Positions 1 to 8,787 of a DNA stretch of 64,000 nt are shown piece after piece (position 1 is the first letter of the stretch; every line of letters starts with the position of its first letter). The position numbers were made by a program, and so were the translations under genes. The notes beneath the pieces were generated by a model. That model did no database searches, was not told the DNA's origin, and saw only the letters and a program-made list of their open reading frames with translations. The DNA comes from CAIWHR01 sp963726775 (GTDB lineage: Bacteria; Pseudomonadota; Gammaproteobacteria; Burkholderiales; Casimicrobiaceae), in assembly GCA_963726775.1 (NCBI GenBank), contig CAVSDL010000009.1, positions 682,001-746,000 on the forward strand. Direction: 5' to 3'.

Positions 1-1
1 G

Positions 2-3000
2 CCGAATCCGCAGCCGCTGCTGTTCCACCCGAGTCGCGGGAATGGCGAACTCGCCACCCGGCTGCGCCGCGCGGTTGCGGGCACCGTGCTGTTCGACGCC
101 GCGTCGCGCGGGCGCTATGCGACCGACGCGTCGATCTACCAGGTCGAGCCCGTCGGCATACTGATTCCTACTTGCGATGACGACGTCCGCGCGGCGCTCG
201 AGGTCTGCCGCGAGCTGCGCGTGCCCGTCCTGCCGCGAGGGGCCGGAAGCTCGCAATGCGGGCAGACCGTCGGCGCCGCGCTGGTGATCGATCACAGCAA
301 GCACCTGAATCGCGTCGTGGCATTCGATGGCGACGCGATGACAGCGACGGTCGAACCGGGCCTGGTCCTCGACCAGCTCAACGCGTGGCTGAAACCGCGC
401 GGCCTCTGGTTCCCCGTCGACGTCAGCACCTCCGCGCAGGCCACGCTGGGCGGCATGGCCGGCAACAATTCGTGCGGCTCGCGCTCCATCGCCTACGGCA
501 ACATGGTGCACAACGTCCACGCGATCGACGCGCTGCTGTCCGACGGCACGCCCGCGCGCTTCGGACCCGAAGCGGAGATGCAGTCGGCCTCGTCGCGGGT
601 GCGCGAGCTCACCTCCCGTCTGCGTGCAATCGGTGCCCGCGAGCGCGACGAGATCGAGAGCCGCGTGCCACGGGTGCTGCGCCGCGTCGGCGGCTACAAC
701 ATCGATGTCTTCCATCCGCAAAGCGAGCGCCCTTACACCTCCGACGGCAGCGTGAACTTCGCCCACTTGCTGGTCGGCAGCGAAGGAACCCTGGCCTGGA
801 CACGGGAACTCACGCTGAAGCTCGCTCCGCTGCCGCGACACCGAACGCTCGGCGTCGTCAGTTTCCCGACGCTGTACCGGGCGATGGAGTGCGCGCGCCC
901 GATCGTCGGACTCGGACCCTCCGCCGTCGAGCTCGTCGACCGGACGATGATCGAACTCGCCCGCGGCAACCCGGCGTTCCGGCCGGTGATCGACCGCGCG
1001 CTGATCGGCGAGCCGGAGGCGATCCTCCTCGTCGAATTCATCGGCGACGGCGCGGACGACCCGTTGCGGCGCCTGGAGGATCTCGTCGCGCTGGTCGCCG
1101 ACCTGGGCTTGCCCGATCGCGTCGTGCGGATGACCGATGCCGGCGCGCAGAAGGCGCTGTGGGACGTGCGCAAGTCCGGGCTCAACATCATGATGAGCCT
1201 GCGCGGCGACGGCAAGCCGGTGTCGTTCATCGAGGACTGCGCCGTGCCGCTCGAGCACCTGGCCGACTACGTCGATCGCCTGTCGGATGTATTTCGCAAG
1301 CACGGGACCCGCGGCACGTGGTACGCGCATGCGTCGGTCGGGACGCTGCACGTGCGCCCGATCCTGGACATGCGCCGCGACGGCGCGGCCAAGATGCGCG
1401 CCATTGCCGAGGAAGCGAGTGCCATCGTCAGGGAGTACAAGGGCGCGTTCTCCGGCGAGCACGGCGACGGTCTCGTGCGCAGCGAGTGGGTCGCGTGGCA
1501 ATTCGGCCCGCGTCTCGCGCGCGCGTTCGAGGAGATCAAGGACTTGTTCGATCCCGCGGGCCTCATGAATCCGGGCAAGATCGTCCGCGCCACACCGATG
1601 GACGACGCCTCCCTGTTCCGCTTTCGACCCGGATACCAGACCGCGCCGCTGGCGACGGCTCTCGATTGGTCGCATTGGAACGTGCAGAACGATCCCGTAG
1701 CCGGCACGCTGTCGGCGCCCGGCACGGGCGGCGATCCGGCGCGCGGCTTCGCCAAGGCCGTCGAGATGTGCAACAACAACGGCCACTGCCGCAAGTTCGA
1801 CGCCGGCACGATGTGTCCGAGTTATCGCGTCACGCGCGATGAGGTACACCTGACCCGCGGCCGCGCCAACACGTTGCGGCTCGCGCTATCGGGCCGGCTG
1901 GGTCCCGACCTGGCGTCGAAACCGGTGCGCGAAGCGCTGGACCTGTGCGTGAGCTGCAAGGGCTGCCGCCGCGACTGCCCGACGGGCGTCGACATGGCGA
2001 AGATGAAGATCGAGTTCCTGTACCACTGGCAGCGCGCGCACGGCCTCGCGCTGAAGGATCGCATCGTCGCGCACCTGCCGCGCTGGGCACCGTGGGCCGC
2101 CCGCCTGCCCTGGCTTGCCAACCTGCGCGACACCTTGCCGGGCGCACAGCAACTGACCGAGAAGCTGGCGGGACTTTCCGCGCGTCGAACGCTGCCGAAG
2201 TGGCGGCGCGATACGTTCCTCCAGCTCGACATGCTCGCTGCAACAAACGACGCGAATGCGGACGTCGTCCTGTTCGTCGACACCTTCAACCATTATTTCG
2301 AGCCCGAGAATGCGCACGCGGCGCTCGCCGTGCTGCGCGCGGCCGGCTTGTCGGTGCATCTGGCGCGCGCGTCCCCCGACGACGCCGAGCCTTCGCGGCC
2401 GCTGTGCTGCGGCCGCACCTACCTGGCGGCGGGCCTGGTGGACGAAGCGAAACGCGAAGCGCGCCGCGTGCTCGAGGCGATGGCGCCGCACGTGGCCCGC
2501 GGTGCGGCCATCGTCGGCCTCGAGCCGTCGTGCCTGCTGTCGCTGCGGGACGAATTCCTGGTGATGGGCCTGGGCGACGCCGCCCGGCGCCTCGCGGAAC
2601 ACGCGCTGCTGATCGAGGAGTTCCTGGCCCGCGAGCATCGTGCCGGGCGGCTGCGCCTGGCGCTCAGGCGGCTGTCGCAGACGCGCGCGCTAATCCACGG
2701 TCATTGCCATCAGAAGGCGTTCGACGCCGTGGCGCCGGTGCAGGAGGTTCTGCAGCTGATTCCGGGCCTCGACGTCGAGGTGATCGAGTCGAGCTGCTGC
2801 GGAATGGCCGGCAGCTTCGGCTACGAGGCCGCGCATTACGATGTCTCGATGCGCATGGCCGAGCTGTCGCTGCTCCCGGCGGTGCGCTCCGCGACGCCCG
2901 AAACACTGATCGTCGCCGACGGCACCAGCTGCCGCCATCAGATCGCCGACGGCACGCGCGCGACCGGTGCCCGCGAAGCGCTGCACGTCGTGCGCGTGCT

Positions 3001-3079
3001 CGAGCGCGCGCTCGCGCCCGCAGCCGGATCAAGCGCCGACAGCGAAGTCCAAGATCCGAGCACGGGTTCCCCGGACTGA
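2..3079 (+). CDS. FAD-binding oxidase / Fe-S 2-hydroxyacid dehydrogenase (YdiJ/GlcD-like), 5' end outside window
   Basis: A large fused flavoprotein. It has an N-terminal FAD_binding_4 domain (glycine-rich segment GGMAGNNSCGSRS near nt 450), a FAD-oxidase C domain (GEHGDG near nt 1456), two cysteine clusters for iron-sulphur centres (CNNNGHC near nt 1768 and CVSCKGCRRDCP near nt 1945), and a C-terminal CCG region (CCGRTY near nt 2405, SCCGMAGSFGYE near nt 2793). This architecture and the length of about 1000 residues match the YdiJ family, which oxidises D-2-hydroxyacids such as D-2-hydroxyglutarate or D-lactate and passes electrons to the respiratory chain. The frame is open without a stop to the left edge, and the residues before the GTG at 86 already resemble the family, so the true start lies upstream. 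The exact substrate cannot be read from the sequence. Confidence 0.9.
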   Translation, partial: PNPQPLLFHPSRGNGELATRLRRAVAGTVLFDAASRGRYATDASIYQVEPVGILIPTCDDDVRAALEVCRELRVPVLPRGAGSSQCGQTVGAALVIDHSKHLNRVVAFDGDAMTATVEPGLVLDQLNAWLKPRGLWFPVDVSTSAQATLGGMAGNNSCGSRSIAYGNMVHNVHAIDALLSDGTPARFGPEAEMQSASSRVRELTSRLRAIGARERDEIESRVPRVLRRVGGYNIDVFHPQSERPYTSDGSVNFAHLLVGSEGTLAWTRELTLKLAPLPRHRTLGVVSFPTLYRAMECARPIVGLGPSAVELVDRTMIELARGNPAFRPVIDRALIGEPEAILLVEFIGDGADDPLRRLEDLVALVADLGLPDRVVRMTDAGAQKALWDVRKSGLNIMMSLRGDGKPVSFIEDCAVPLEHLADYVDRLSDVFRKHGTRGTWYAHASVGTLHVRPILDMRRDGAAKMRAIAEEASAIVREYKGAFSGEHGDGLVRSEWVAWQFGPRLARAFEEIKDLFDPAGLMNPGKIVRATPMDDASLFRFRPGYQTAPLATALDWSHWNVQNDPVAGTLSAPGTGGDPARGFAKAVEMCNNNGHCRKFDAGTMCPSYRVTRDEVHLTRGRANTLRLALSGRLGPDLASKPVREALDLCVSCKGCRRDCPTGVDMAKMKIEFLYHWQRAHGLALKDRIVAHLPRWAPWAARLPWLANLRDTLPGAQQLTEKLAGLSARRTLPKWRRDTFLQLDMLAATNDANADVVLFVDTFNHYFEPENAHAALAVLRAAGLSVHLARASPDDAEPSRPLCCGRTYLAAGLVDEAKREARRVLEAMAPHVARGAAIVGLEPSCLLSLRDEFLVMGLGDAARRLAEHALLIEEFLAREHRAGRLRLALRRLSQTRALIHGHCHQKAFDAVAPVQEVLQLIPGLDVEVIESSCCGMAGSFGYEAAHYDVSMRMAELSLLPAVRSATPETLIVADGTSCRHQIADGTRATGAREALHVVRVLERALAPAAGSSADSEVQDPSTGSPD

Positions 3080-3156
3080 ACCGCGCGCACCGCTCCGTCC
3101 GATTTCCGCATTCGCGCAATCGGCCAGACGCAGGCGCGCGATGCTCTCTGCGGACG

Positions 3157-3654
3157 CTACTTCACGGTATCCGTGCCCGCCTTCGCGATGACGCCGTCCT
3201 GCGCGCCCGAACCGCCGCTGACGCCGATGGCGCCGATCAGCTTCCCGTTCTCGACGATGGGCACGCCGCCTTCCGAACCGACCACCCCTTCGAGTGTGGC
3301 GACGTACGGGTGACCCGACTCCATCGCGTCGAAGAACGCCTTGGTGGGACGGCGGTACGTTGCCGCCGCCCGGGCCTTGCCCTGCGCCACCTTCCCCGAA
3401 GCGTACTGCGTGTCATCGATTTTCACGAAGTACACGAGATCACCCGTCGGCTCGACGATGGCAATCGCCATTTTCCAGTTGCGCTTCTTCGCTTCCGCTT
3501 CCGCGGCGTCCGCCACCTTCTTCGCGCGCTCGAGCGTGATCGGCGTGCCCAGCGGGATGTAGACCGGCATCGCATCGGGAACCTGCGCCTGCGCCCGGGC
3601 GGCGACGAGCGTTGCGGAAACGACGAGTACCGATATCAGTGAAAGCATGCGCAT
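3157..3654 (-). CDS. secreted GlcG/HbpS family heme-binding-type protein
   Basis: A 165-residue protein with a Sec signal peptide (about residues 1-23, ending ARAQA) and one GlcG/HbpS domain. Diagnostic segments are the ALERAKKVADAA-like helix, GDLVYFVKIDDTQYAS, YRRPTKAFFDAM, GGVPIV and GAIGVSGGSGAQD. HbpS proteins bind heme or related small ligands outside the cytoplasm. GlcG homologues often sit beside glycolate/2-hydroxyacid oxidase genes, and here the gene converges on such a dehydrogenase. The start at 3654 is preceded by GGAGG at good spacing. It is transcribed away from the amidohydrolase across a 490-bp gap. The family assignment is firm; the ligand is unknown. Confidence 0.88.
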   Translation of the reverse strand: MRMLSLISVLVVSATLVAARAQAQVPDAMPVYIPLGTPITLERAKKVADAAEAEAKKRNWKMAIAIVEPTGDLVYFVKIDDTQYASGKVAQGKARAAATYRRPTKAFFDAMESGHPYVATLEGVVGSEGGVPIVENGKLIGAIGVSGGSGAQDGVIAKAGTDTVK

Positions 3655-4143
3655 GGGTGTTTCCTCCAGTTGTCTTGTCGATTCATCGCGGCCGTGGCCC
3701 AATGAACGTCTGGTGCGGGCCAACGAGGCCCGCTTCGCGGTGCCGCATCGCACGCTAACACGTCGCCGCAAAGGAATCATCTCGAGCGAGCGTCCGCCAT
3801 CGTCGGCGTCCGATGCGCCCGATCGATGTTGCACCGCACAGCGCAGGGGTCTTGCGGTTAGGTGCGTAGCGGACCCCGGAGCCGGGGGCATCGCCGCGCC
3901 TGCGCCGGGCGACGGCCCAGGGGAGCCCGTCGGTCGATGCCGGCGCGCATCGACATCCCGCGGCAGCCCGATTCGTTTAGACTGAATCGCCATGGCGGGG
4001 CCGCGGCAGCGCCCCCGCCCTGGTCCTGTGTCCGCGATTCGGCCACGGCGGTGCCACGCCGCCGCCGGCGCTTCGCGTCGACCGGGAGTCTGTCCCGCGA
4101 CGCACGTCGCGATCGCGAAACACCAGAACCGGGGAGGAGCATC
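3655..4143. other. 489-bp divergent intergenic region
   Basis: This gap separates the divergently transcribed GlcG-type gene and the amidohydrolase. Both flanking genes have clear Shine-Dalgarno sequences at its edges (GGAGG on the minus strand near 3665, GGGGAGGAG just before 4144). I see no convincing conserved gene in it and no promoter that I would defend. The open frames crossing it are extensions of neighbours. Confidence 0.5.
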
Positions 4144-5653
4144 ATGCGTCTGCTTTCCAGGGAAGAGCTCGACCAATTGTCTCCGGCGGAATCGGCGTTG
4201 TTTCCGTCGCCGATTCCGGTGCAGTCGGTGTCGAGCGACGAGTTCATGCCGGCGCCGCAGACGCCCCGGCAGCGCGAGTTCGAGGCGCGCGTCAAGGCGC
4301 TGGGGACCGAATTTGCGAGGCGCAACGGCGTCACCCGCCGCGCGTTCTTCAAGTCGGCCGCGGGCATGGCCACCGCGTTCCTCGCCATGAACGACACCTA
4401 TGGTCCCATTTTCGGCGTTTCCCGCGCCGAAGCGCAGACACCGGACATGGCAGCGGAGCGCGCGAAACGCCTCTCCGGCCAGTTCATCATGGACATGCAC
4501 ACGCATTTCCTGCGCGACGACACGCGCATCCAGACGTTCGTCATGCAGCGGCAAGCGGTCGGCAAGGCGGGCTGGAACCCGGCGCTGGTGGACCGGCCGC
4601 AGACCATCGACGACCTCAAGTTCGCCAACTATCTGAAGGAGATCTATCTCGACAGCGACACCAAGGTCGCCTGCATCAGCGGGGCGCCGTCCGAAGTTCC
4701 GGGCGACTGGTTTCTGACCAACGAGATGAAGGCCAGCGCGCGGGCCACGATCAATGCCATCGCCGGCTCGCGCCGCTCGATGGCACATGCGATTTTCACG
4801 CCGGGATATCCGGGCTGGCTCGAGGCCATCGACCGCGCGATCGCCGAACTGAAGCCCGATTCGATGAAGGGCTACACGATCGGCGACAACACCAACAAGC
4901 CCCTCAGCACGCATCCCTGGCACATGGACGACGAGAAACTCGTCTACCCGGCCTACGAAAAATTCGCCAAGGCCGGCCTGAAGAACGTCTGTGTCCACAA
5001 GGGCCTGTTCCCGCCATCGGTCGAGAAGCAGTTCCCGCATCTGCTCGCCTACTCCGACGTGCGCGACGTGGCCAAGGCCGCGAAGGACTGGCCGCAACTC
5101 AACTTCATCATCTATCACGGCGGTTATCGCTATGCCGGCGGGGGCCGCGCGCAGGACGCCTGGGGACAATTCGAAACCACGGGCCGCATCGACTGGATCA
5201 CCGACCTGGCCGAGATTCCGGGAAAGTCCGGCGTGAACAATGTCTATGCAGACGTCGGGCAACTCTTTGCCCAGATCCACCATCGCGGAGCCACGGTTGT
5301 CCGCGGTGATGCTCGGGCAGCTCATCAAGGGGATGGGCGCCGACCATGTCGTGTGGGGCACCGACGCGATCTGGACCGGCGCGCCGCAATGGCAGATCGA
5401 GGCCTTGCGGCGATTGGAGATCCCCGAAGAACTGCAGCGGAAATACGGCTACGCGCCGCTCGGGCCCGCGGATGGCCCGGTCAAGACCGCGATCTTCGGC
5501 GACAACAACGCGCGGCTCTACAGCTACAAGCGCGAACAGCGGGCCGTGCTTGCTGACGACAAATTGGCCCGCGCCAAGGACGCGTACGAGCGCCATGGCG
5601 GGGGTCGCACCAACCTCGCCTACGGTTACGTCGCGCGGTCGGGGAACGCGTGA
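4144..5653 (+). pseudogene. Tat-exported amidohydrolase (metal-dependent hydrolase), frameshifted
   Basis: The protein starts at ATG 4144 behind GGGGAGGAG. It carries a twin-arginine signal (TRRAFFKSAAGMA, Arg65-Arg66) after an unusually long N-region, then an amidohydrolase_2 TIM-barrel domain with the metal motif MDMHTH (His119, His121), IIYHGGY, and a late VVWGTDAIW segment carrying the catalytic aspartate. The frame is interrupted at 5275. After GQLFAQ the reading frame must drop one base (the A at 5275) to continue as STIAEPRLSAVMLGQ and finish at 5653 with a well-conserved tail. Without correction the product ends at 5556 after about 94 unrelated residues. The repaired protein would be about 502 residues. 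Both halves keep normal codon use, so the indel is either recent or a sequencing error. Substrate unknown. Confidence 0.85.
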
Positions 5654-5873
5654 CCGCAATCCCGCAGCGGGTCGCCGCGATCGTGGCCCCGGAGTAACTC
5701 ACGACGGCCTGGAACAGGCCTCTCCGCAGCCATTCGCCGAGGAGCGTCCCGCGCGCCGCCGACACCCGGACAATCCGGACCGAACGCCCGCTGCCGTTCG
5801 ATGTCGCAACTGGAAGCTGCGGCGACCTCGCCGACCTACTTCCGCGGCGACGGCCGTCACGAACGGCGTCGCA

Positions 5874-6209
5874 CTAACGATGCAGCGGGGACAACGTCAG
5901 GCGCAGGCTTTCGCCGGCCGCCCCGGGAGCGAGCACCTTGGTCGACTCGCGGCCAGCGCCCGCCGGCGTATCGGCGCGTTCGAGCACGGCCAGCGCGCGC
6001 CGCCACGAATAGGCTGCCAGCGCGGCGCCGGCGATCGCCAATGGCAGCGCGGCCCACGGACCGGTATCGCCGGTGAACATCGCGATCATCGCCGCCACCG
6101 AACCGCTGGCGCCGACGAATCCGAGCCGCAGCCACAATCCGCTGGCGATCAGCGGCCACGCAATTCTTCGGTGAACATCATGAGTCACGGGGGAGTAGTA
6201 GGTCTCCAT
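5874..6209 (-). CDS. small two-helix membrane protein, hypothetical
   Basis: A 111-residue product with no family I recognise. Two hydrophobic stretches look like membrane spans (about residues 17-45, a region rich in Ile, Ala, Leu and Gly, and about 50-67, containing PWAALPLAIAGAALAAY). They are followed by a charged, probably cytoplasmic tail. The start at 6209 has a modest purine-rich site (GCGAGGTGT). It lies downstream of and in the same direction as the DUF3563 gene, with an 84-bp gap, so the two could be co-transcribed. It could also be a chance frame in GC-rich DNA, but the membrane-protein composition argues for a real gene. Confidence 0.55.
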   Translation of the reverse strand: METYYSPVTHDVHRRIAWPLIASGLWLRLGFVGASGSVAAMIAMFTGDTGPWAALPLAIAGAALAAYSWRRALAVLERADTPAGAGRESTKVLAPGAAGESLRLTLSPLHR

Positions 6210-6293
6210 CTCGACACCTCGCTTGCTTGAAAAATCGGGTTTGCGAATTTGCGCCCCTCGGACGGGCGGCGCACGCTTTCGCGAAATTTCGCC

Positions 6294-6584
6294 TCAGTAG
6301 TACCGATGGGGGAAGCCGCGTTCGAGCGCACGAATCCGCGCTTCCAGCTCGAACACGTCGCGCGACTCCGCGAGATACGCGTCACGCGCACGCTGTTCGC
6401 GCACCCAGAACCAGTGGTCGAGCCGCTCGAGCATTCCCCGCCGTTGCGGTGGCCCGGCAACGGGCGTCGCGGCGCGGTGTTCGTGGTCCCTTTGCGATCG
6501 CTGGGGGTAGGCCAGCGCATCGGCGACGAGGGCAAATATGTTCCACCCGCCGACGTCGACGAGAGGGTGTGGGTTGACTTGCAT
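6294..6584 (-). CDS. DUF3563 family small protein
   Basis: A 96-residue protein whose C-terminal half has the DUF3563 pattern: MLERLDHWFWVREQRARDAYLAES, then DVFELEARIRALERG. This short helical family is common in Burkholderiales and has no known function. The start at 6584 is chosen because AAGGAG lies seven bases upstream; an upstream ATG at 6635 has no such site. A Pro/Arg-rich linker separates the N-terminal segment from the conserved region. Confidence 0.75.
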   Translation of the reverse strand: MQVNPHPLVDVGGWNIFALVADALAYPQRSQRDHEHRAATPVAGPPQRRGMLERLDHWFWVREQRARDAYLAESRDVFELEARIRALERGFPHRYY

Positions 6585-7020
6585 GGCAGTCTCCTTAAGG
6601 CTGGTTGGGCATCCCTGGACCCATCGTGCGTCCACTCATGGTGCGGCGCACAAACACAACATAGGGACGATGCCCGGATTCGTCCAATCGTCATTTCAGA
6701 TCAACTGGATAACAATTTCAGATGTCCGCGCTAAGCTATTGTTGCAGCGAAGTATTTGAACCCTGCGCGGCACTCGGAAATCATGTCGACTGCGATCAAA
6801 TGCCACACCCCTCGGGCCATCGGTGGCGACTCCCAATGCCGTCAACGCGCGCCTGAATCCGGCCGCACCTGCGCGACGCCTCGTCGATCGGGACGTGCTT
6901 CGCCGCCGCGATCGCGGCATTGCGTTGTCGCAATGGCCGTAGCCACTGCGATGTACCGGACACAAGACCGCAGATCCTCGCGTAGACTCGAATCTGCGCC
7001 TCGCTGCCGAAGGAGATTTC
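6585..7020. other. 436-bp divergent intergenic region
   Basis: Lies between the DUF3563 gene and the binding-protein gene, transcribed away from each other. The segment around 6660-6760 is clearly richer in A+T than its surroundings and is the likely promoter zone for one or both genes. I cannot assign -35/-10 elements with confidence, and no coding sequence is evident. Confidence 0.45.
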
Positions 7021-7821
7021 ATGGTCCGGATCGCGGTCGCGATTTGCATTTTCGTGTGCTTGAGCTCCTGCGCGACCGCACCCATGGCGCCCGCCTCCGC
7101 CGTTTCCGAGCTCGCCCCGACGGGCAAGCTGCGAGCCGCCATCAATTTCGGCAACCCGATACTCGCCGTGCGCGACCCCGCCACCGGCGCGCCGCGCGGC
7201 GTCTCGATCGACCTTTCGCGCGAGCTCGCGCGACGCCTCGGGGTGCCCGTCGAGCTCGTCACCTTCGATGCGGCGGGCAAGGTCGTCGACGCGCTCAAGT
7301 CCGGCGCGTGGGACGTCGCTTATCTCGCGATCGATCCGGCGCGCGCGGTCGACATCAGCTACAGCGCGCCGTACGTCGTGATCGAGGGCGCCTACCTCGT
7401 CGCGGACGCATCGCCCATTCGCAGCAATGCCGACGTCGATCGCCCGGGTACCCGCGTGGTCGTCGGCGCCGGCAGCGCCTACGATCTGTATCTCGCGCGC
7501 GAACTCAAGCAGGCGACGATCGTCCGCGCCCCGACGTCGCAAGCGGTCACGGACCTGTTCGTGGCGCAGCGGCTCGACGTCGCAGCCGGCGTGAAGCAGC
7601 AACTCGCAGCGGATTCGAAACGGGTTCCCGGACTGCGCCTCCTCGATGGCCGGTTCATGGTCATCAACCAGGCGATGGGCACGCCGCGCGGACGCGCCGC
7701 CGGGGCGAAATACCTGTACGAGTTCGTCGAGGAGATGAAGAGCTCCGGCTTCGTCGCCGAGGCGCTCGCGCGACATCGCGTCGAGGGTGCTTCGATCGGG
7801 CCGCCGGGCACGGCGCGATAG
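7021..7821 (+). CDS. ABC-type amino-acid-like substrate-binding lipoprotein (SBP_bac_3)
   Basis: A 266-residue periplasmic binding protein. The signal ends in a lipobox (CLSSC, Cys about residue 18), so it is probably a lipoprotein. The mature part has the two-lobe SBP_bac_3 pattern: GKLRAAINFGNP at the start of lobe 1, GVSIDLSRELARRLGV, a YSAPYVVIEGAYLV hinge segment, and GSAYDLYLARELKQA in lobe 2. Such proteins capture polar amino acids or similar small solutes. There is no permease or ATPase gene next to it, so it is an orphan. It could work with a transporter elsewhere or act as a sensor. The start has GAAGGAG at ideal spacing. Confidence 0.85.
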   Translation: MVRIAVAICIFVCLSSCATAPMAPASAVSELAPTGKLRAAINFGNPILAVRDPATGAPRGVSIDLSRELARRLGVPVELVTFDAAGKVVDALKSGAWDVAYLAIDPARAVDISYSAPYVVIEGAYLVADASPIRSNADVDRPGTRVVVGAGSAYDLYLARELKQATIVRAPTSQAVTDLFVAQRLDVAAGVKQQLAADSKRVPGLRLLDGRFMVINQAMGTPRGRAAGAKYLYEFVEEMKSSGFVAEALARHRVEGASIGPPGTAR

Positions 7822-7970
7822 CGGCGACCGGCGCGGCGCCGCCCTCGCCTGCCGGGACACCGGTGCGATGGTGAGCATCGCGCCCGTGTTGCCGGTTCGG
7901 CGAGATACGCCGAGCCAGAACTCCTTCTGCAACCGTGGCCCTGCGCGTCGAACGCGCATGGCTCCTTTGT

Positions 7971-8672
7971 CTAACGCGTCCGGCGCGCCGCCGCTGTCCG
8001 CACTGCCGTTGACCTCGGCCGCGCACGCTGAACGGGACGCGGCGCGCGCCGCGGCGGACGGATGGCGAGTCCCGCAAGGAACGCGTCGATCAGCGCGGGG
8101 GCGGCGGCCTCGAGATCATAGGCCGAGGGGTTGCGGACCCATTCGTGCATGATGCCGACCATCAGCGCGTTGAGGCCCTGTGCCGCGAGCGCGGTGTCGA
8201 TGTCGGCCGGAAGCTCACCGACGGCGGCGCAGCGTCCGAGAATGTCGTCGATCTGATCGACGCATCGACAGCTTTCCTTCTGCCGCGATGTCGCGACGCC
8301 CGCCAGTTCGTCGACCAGTTCGGTCTTGTGGAATATCACTTCGAAAACGACCTGTGTTCGCGCGTCCGTCGCAAGATGGCGCAGCGCGCTGACGCACAAA
8401 TTCCGCAGCGTCGCCAGTGGATCCGTCATCGCGGTCGCCGCGGCCTGCTCGAACAGGGCATCGAGCGGCAGCGTCGCACGATCGCACATGGCGTGGAACA
8501 GGTCGGCCTTGTCCCTGAAATGCCAGTAAACGGCCCCGCGGGTCACGCCGGCGGCTGCCGCGATCTCGGCCAGCGACGTGCGGGTCACGCCGTGGTCGCG
8601 AAATATCTCTTCCGCCGCGTCGAGCACCCGCTCGCGGGTCGCCAGCGCTTCCCCCCGGGTCTTACGTGCCAT
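7971..8672 (-). CDS. TetR/AcrR-family repressor of the adjacent RND operon
   Basis: A 233-residue regulator. The N-terminal helix-turn-helix is typical of AcrR/TtgR (ILDAAEEIFRDHG-like helix, TSLAEIAAAAGVTRGAVYWHFRDKADLF), followed by a TetR_C_2-type ligand domain that includes LATLRNLCVSALRHLA and GLNALMVGIMHEW. The C-terminus is extended by an Arg/Pro/Ala-rich tail of about 30 residues. It is divergent from the efflux operon, with an AcrR-like palindrome in between, so it should repress mexAB-oprM-type genes and probably itself until a toxic ligand binds. Family and context agree; direct regulation is inferred. Confidence 0.9.
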   Translation of the reverse strand: MARKTRGEALATRERVLDAAEEIFRDHGVTRTSLAEIAAAAGVTRGAVYWHFRDKADLFHAMCDRATLPLDALFEQAAATAMTDPLATLRNLCVSALRHLATDARTQVVFEVIFHKTELVDELAGVATSRQKESCRCVDQIDDILGRCAAVGELPADIDTALAAQGLNALMVGIMHEWVRNPSAYDLEAAAPALIDAFLAGLAIRPPRRAPRPVQRARPRSTAVRTAAARRTR

Positions 8673-8697
8673 GGCGTTTGTCCACGTAGCAGCCCTT

Positions 8698-8721
8698 TAC
8701 AAACATCCATGAATGTATGTA
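8698..8721. promoter_or_regulatory. AcrR/TtgR-like operator
   Basis: A 24-bp near-perfect palindrome with half-sites TACAAACAT and ATGTATGTA separated by six bases (one mismatch between arms). It closely resembles the E. coli acrR operator half-site TACATACAT. It lies 25 bp before the repressor start and 66 bp before the adaptor start, so one site could control both promoters. Confidence 0.8.
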
Positions 8722-8787
8722 ATCTCGGGCAGCTTGGCAAGACCCGGTGCGCGAAGCTTTGCCCTAGATCAAGTCTGGAGTCACTTC

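Noticed and set aside
3862..4143. N-terminal extension of the amidohydrolase frame to 3862
   Set aside because: The extra residues are Arg/Pro/Gly-rich with no homology pattern, and a strong ribosome site sits just before ATG 4144.
6708..6721. 14-base match to the lac operator core (GGATAACAATTTCA)
   Set aside because: Flanking bases do not match lac operator or cloning-vector sequence on either side, and no lac-type repressor or sugar gene is near, so a chance match in an AT-rich promoter region is more likely.
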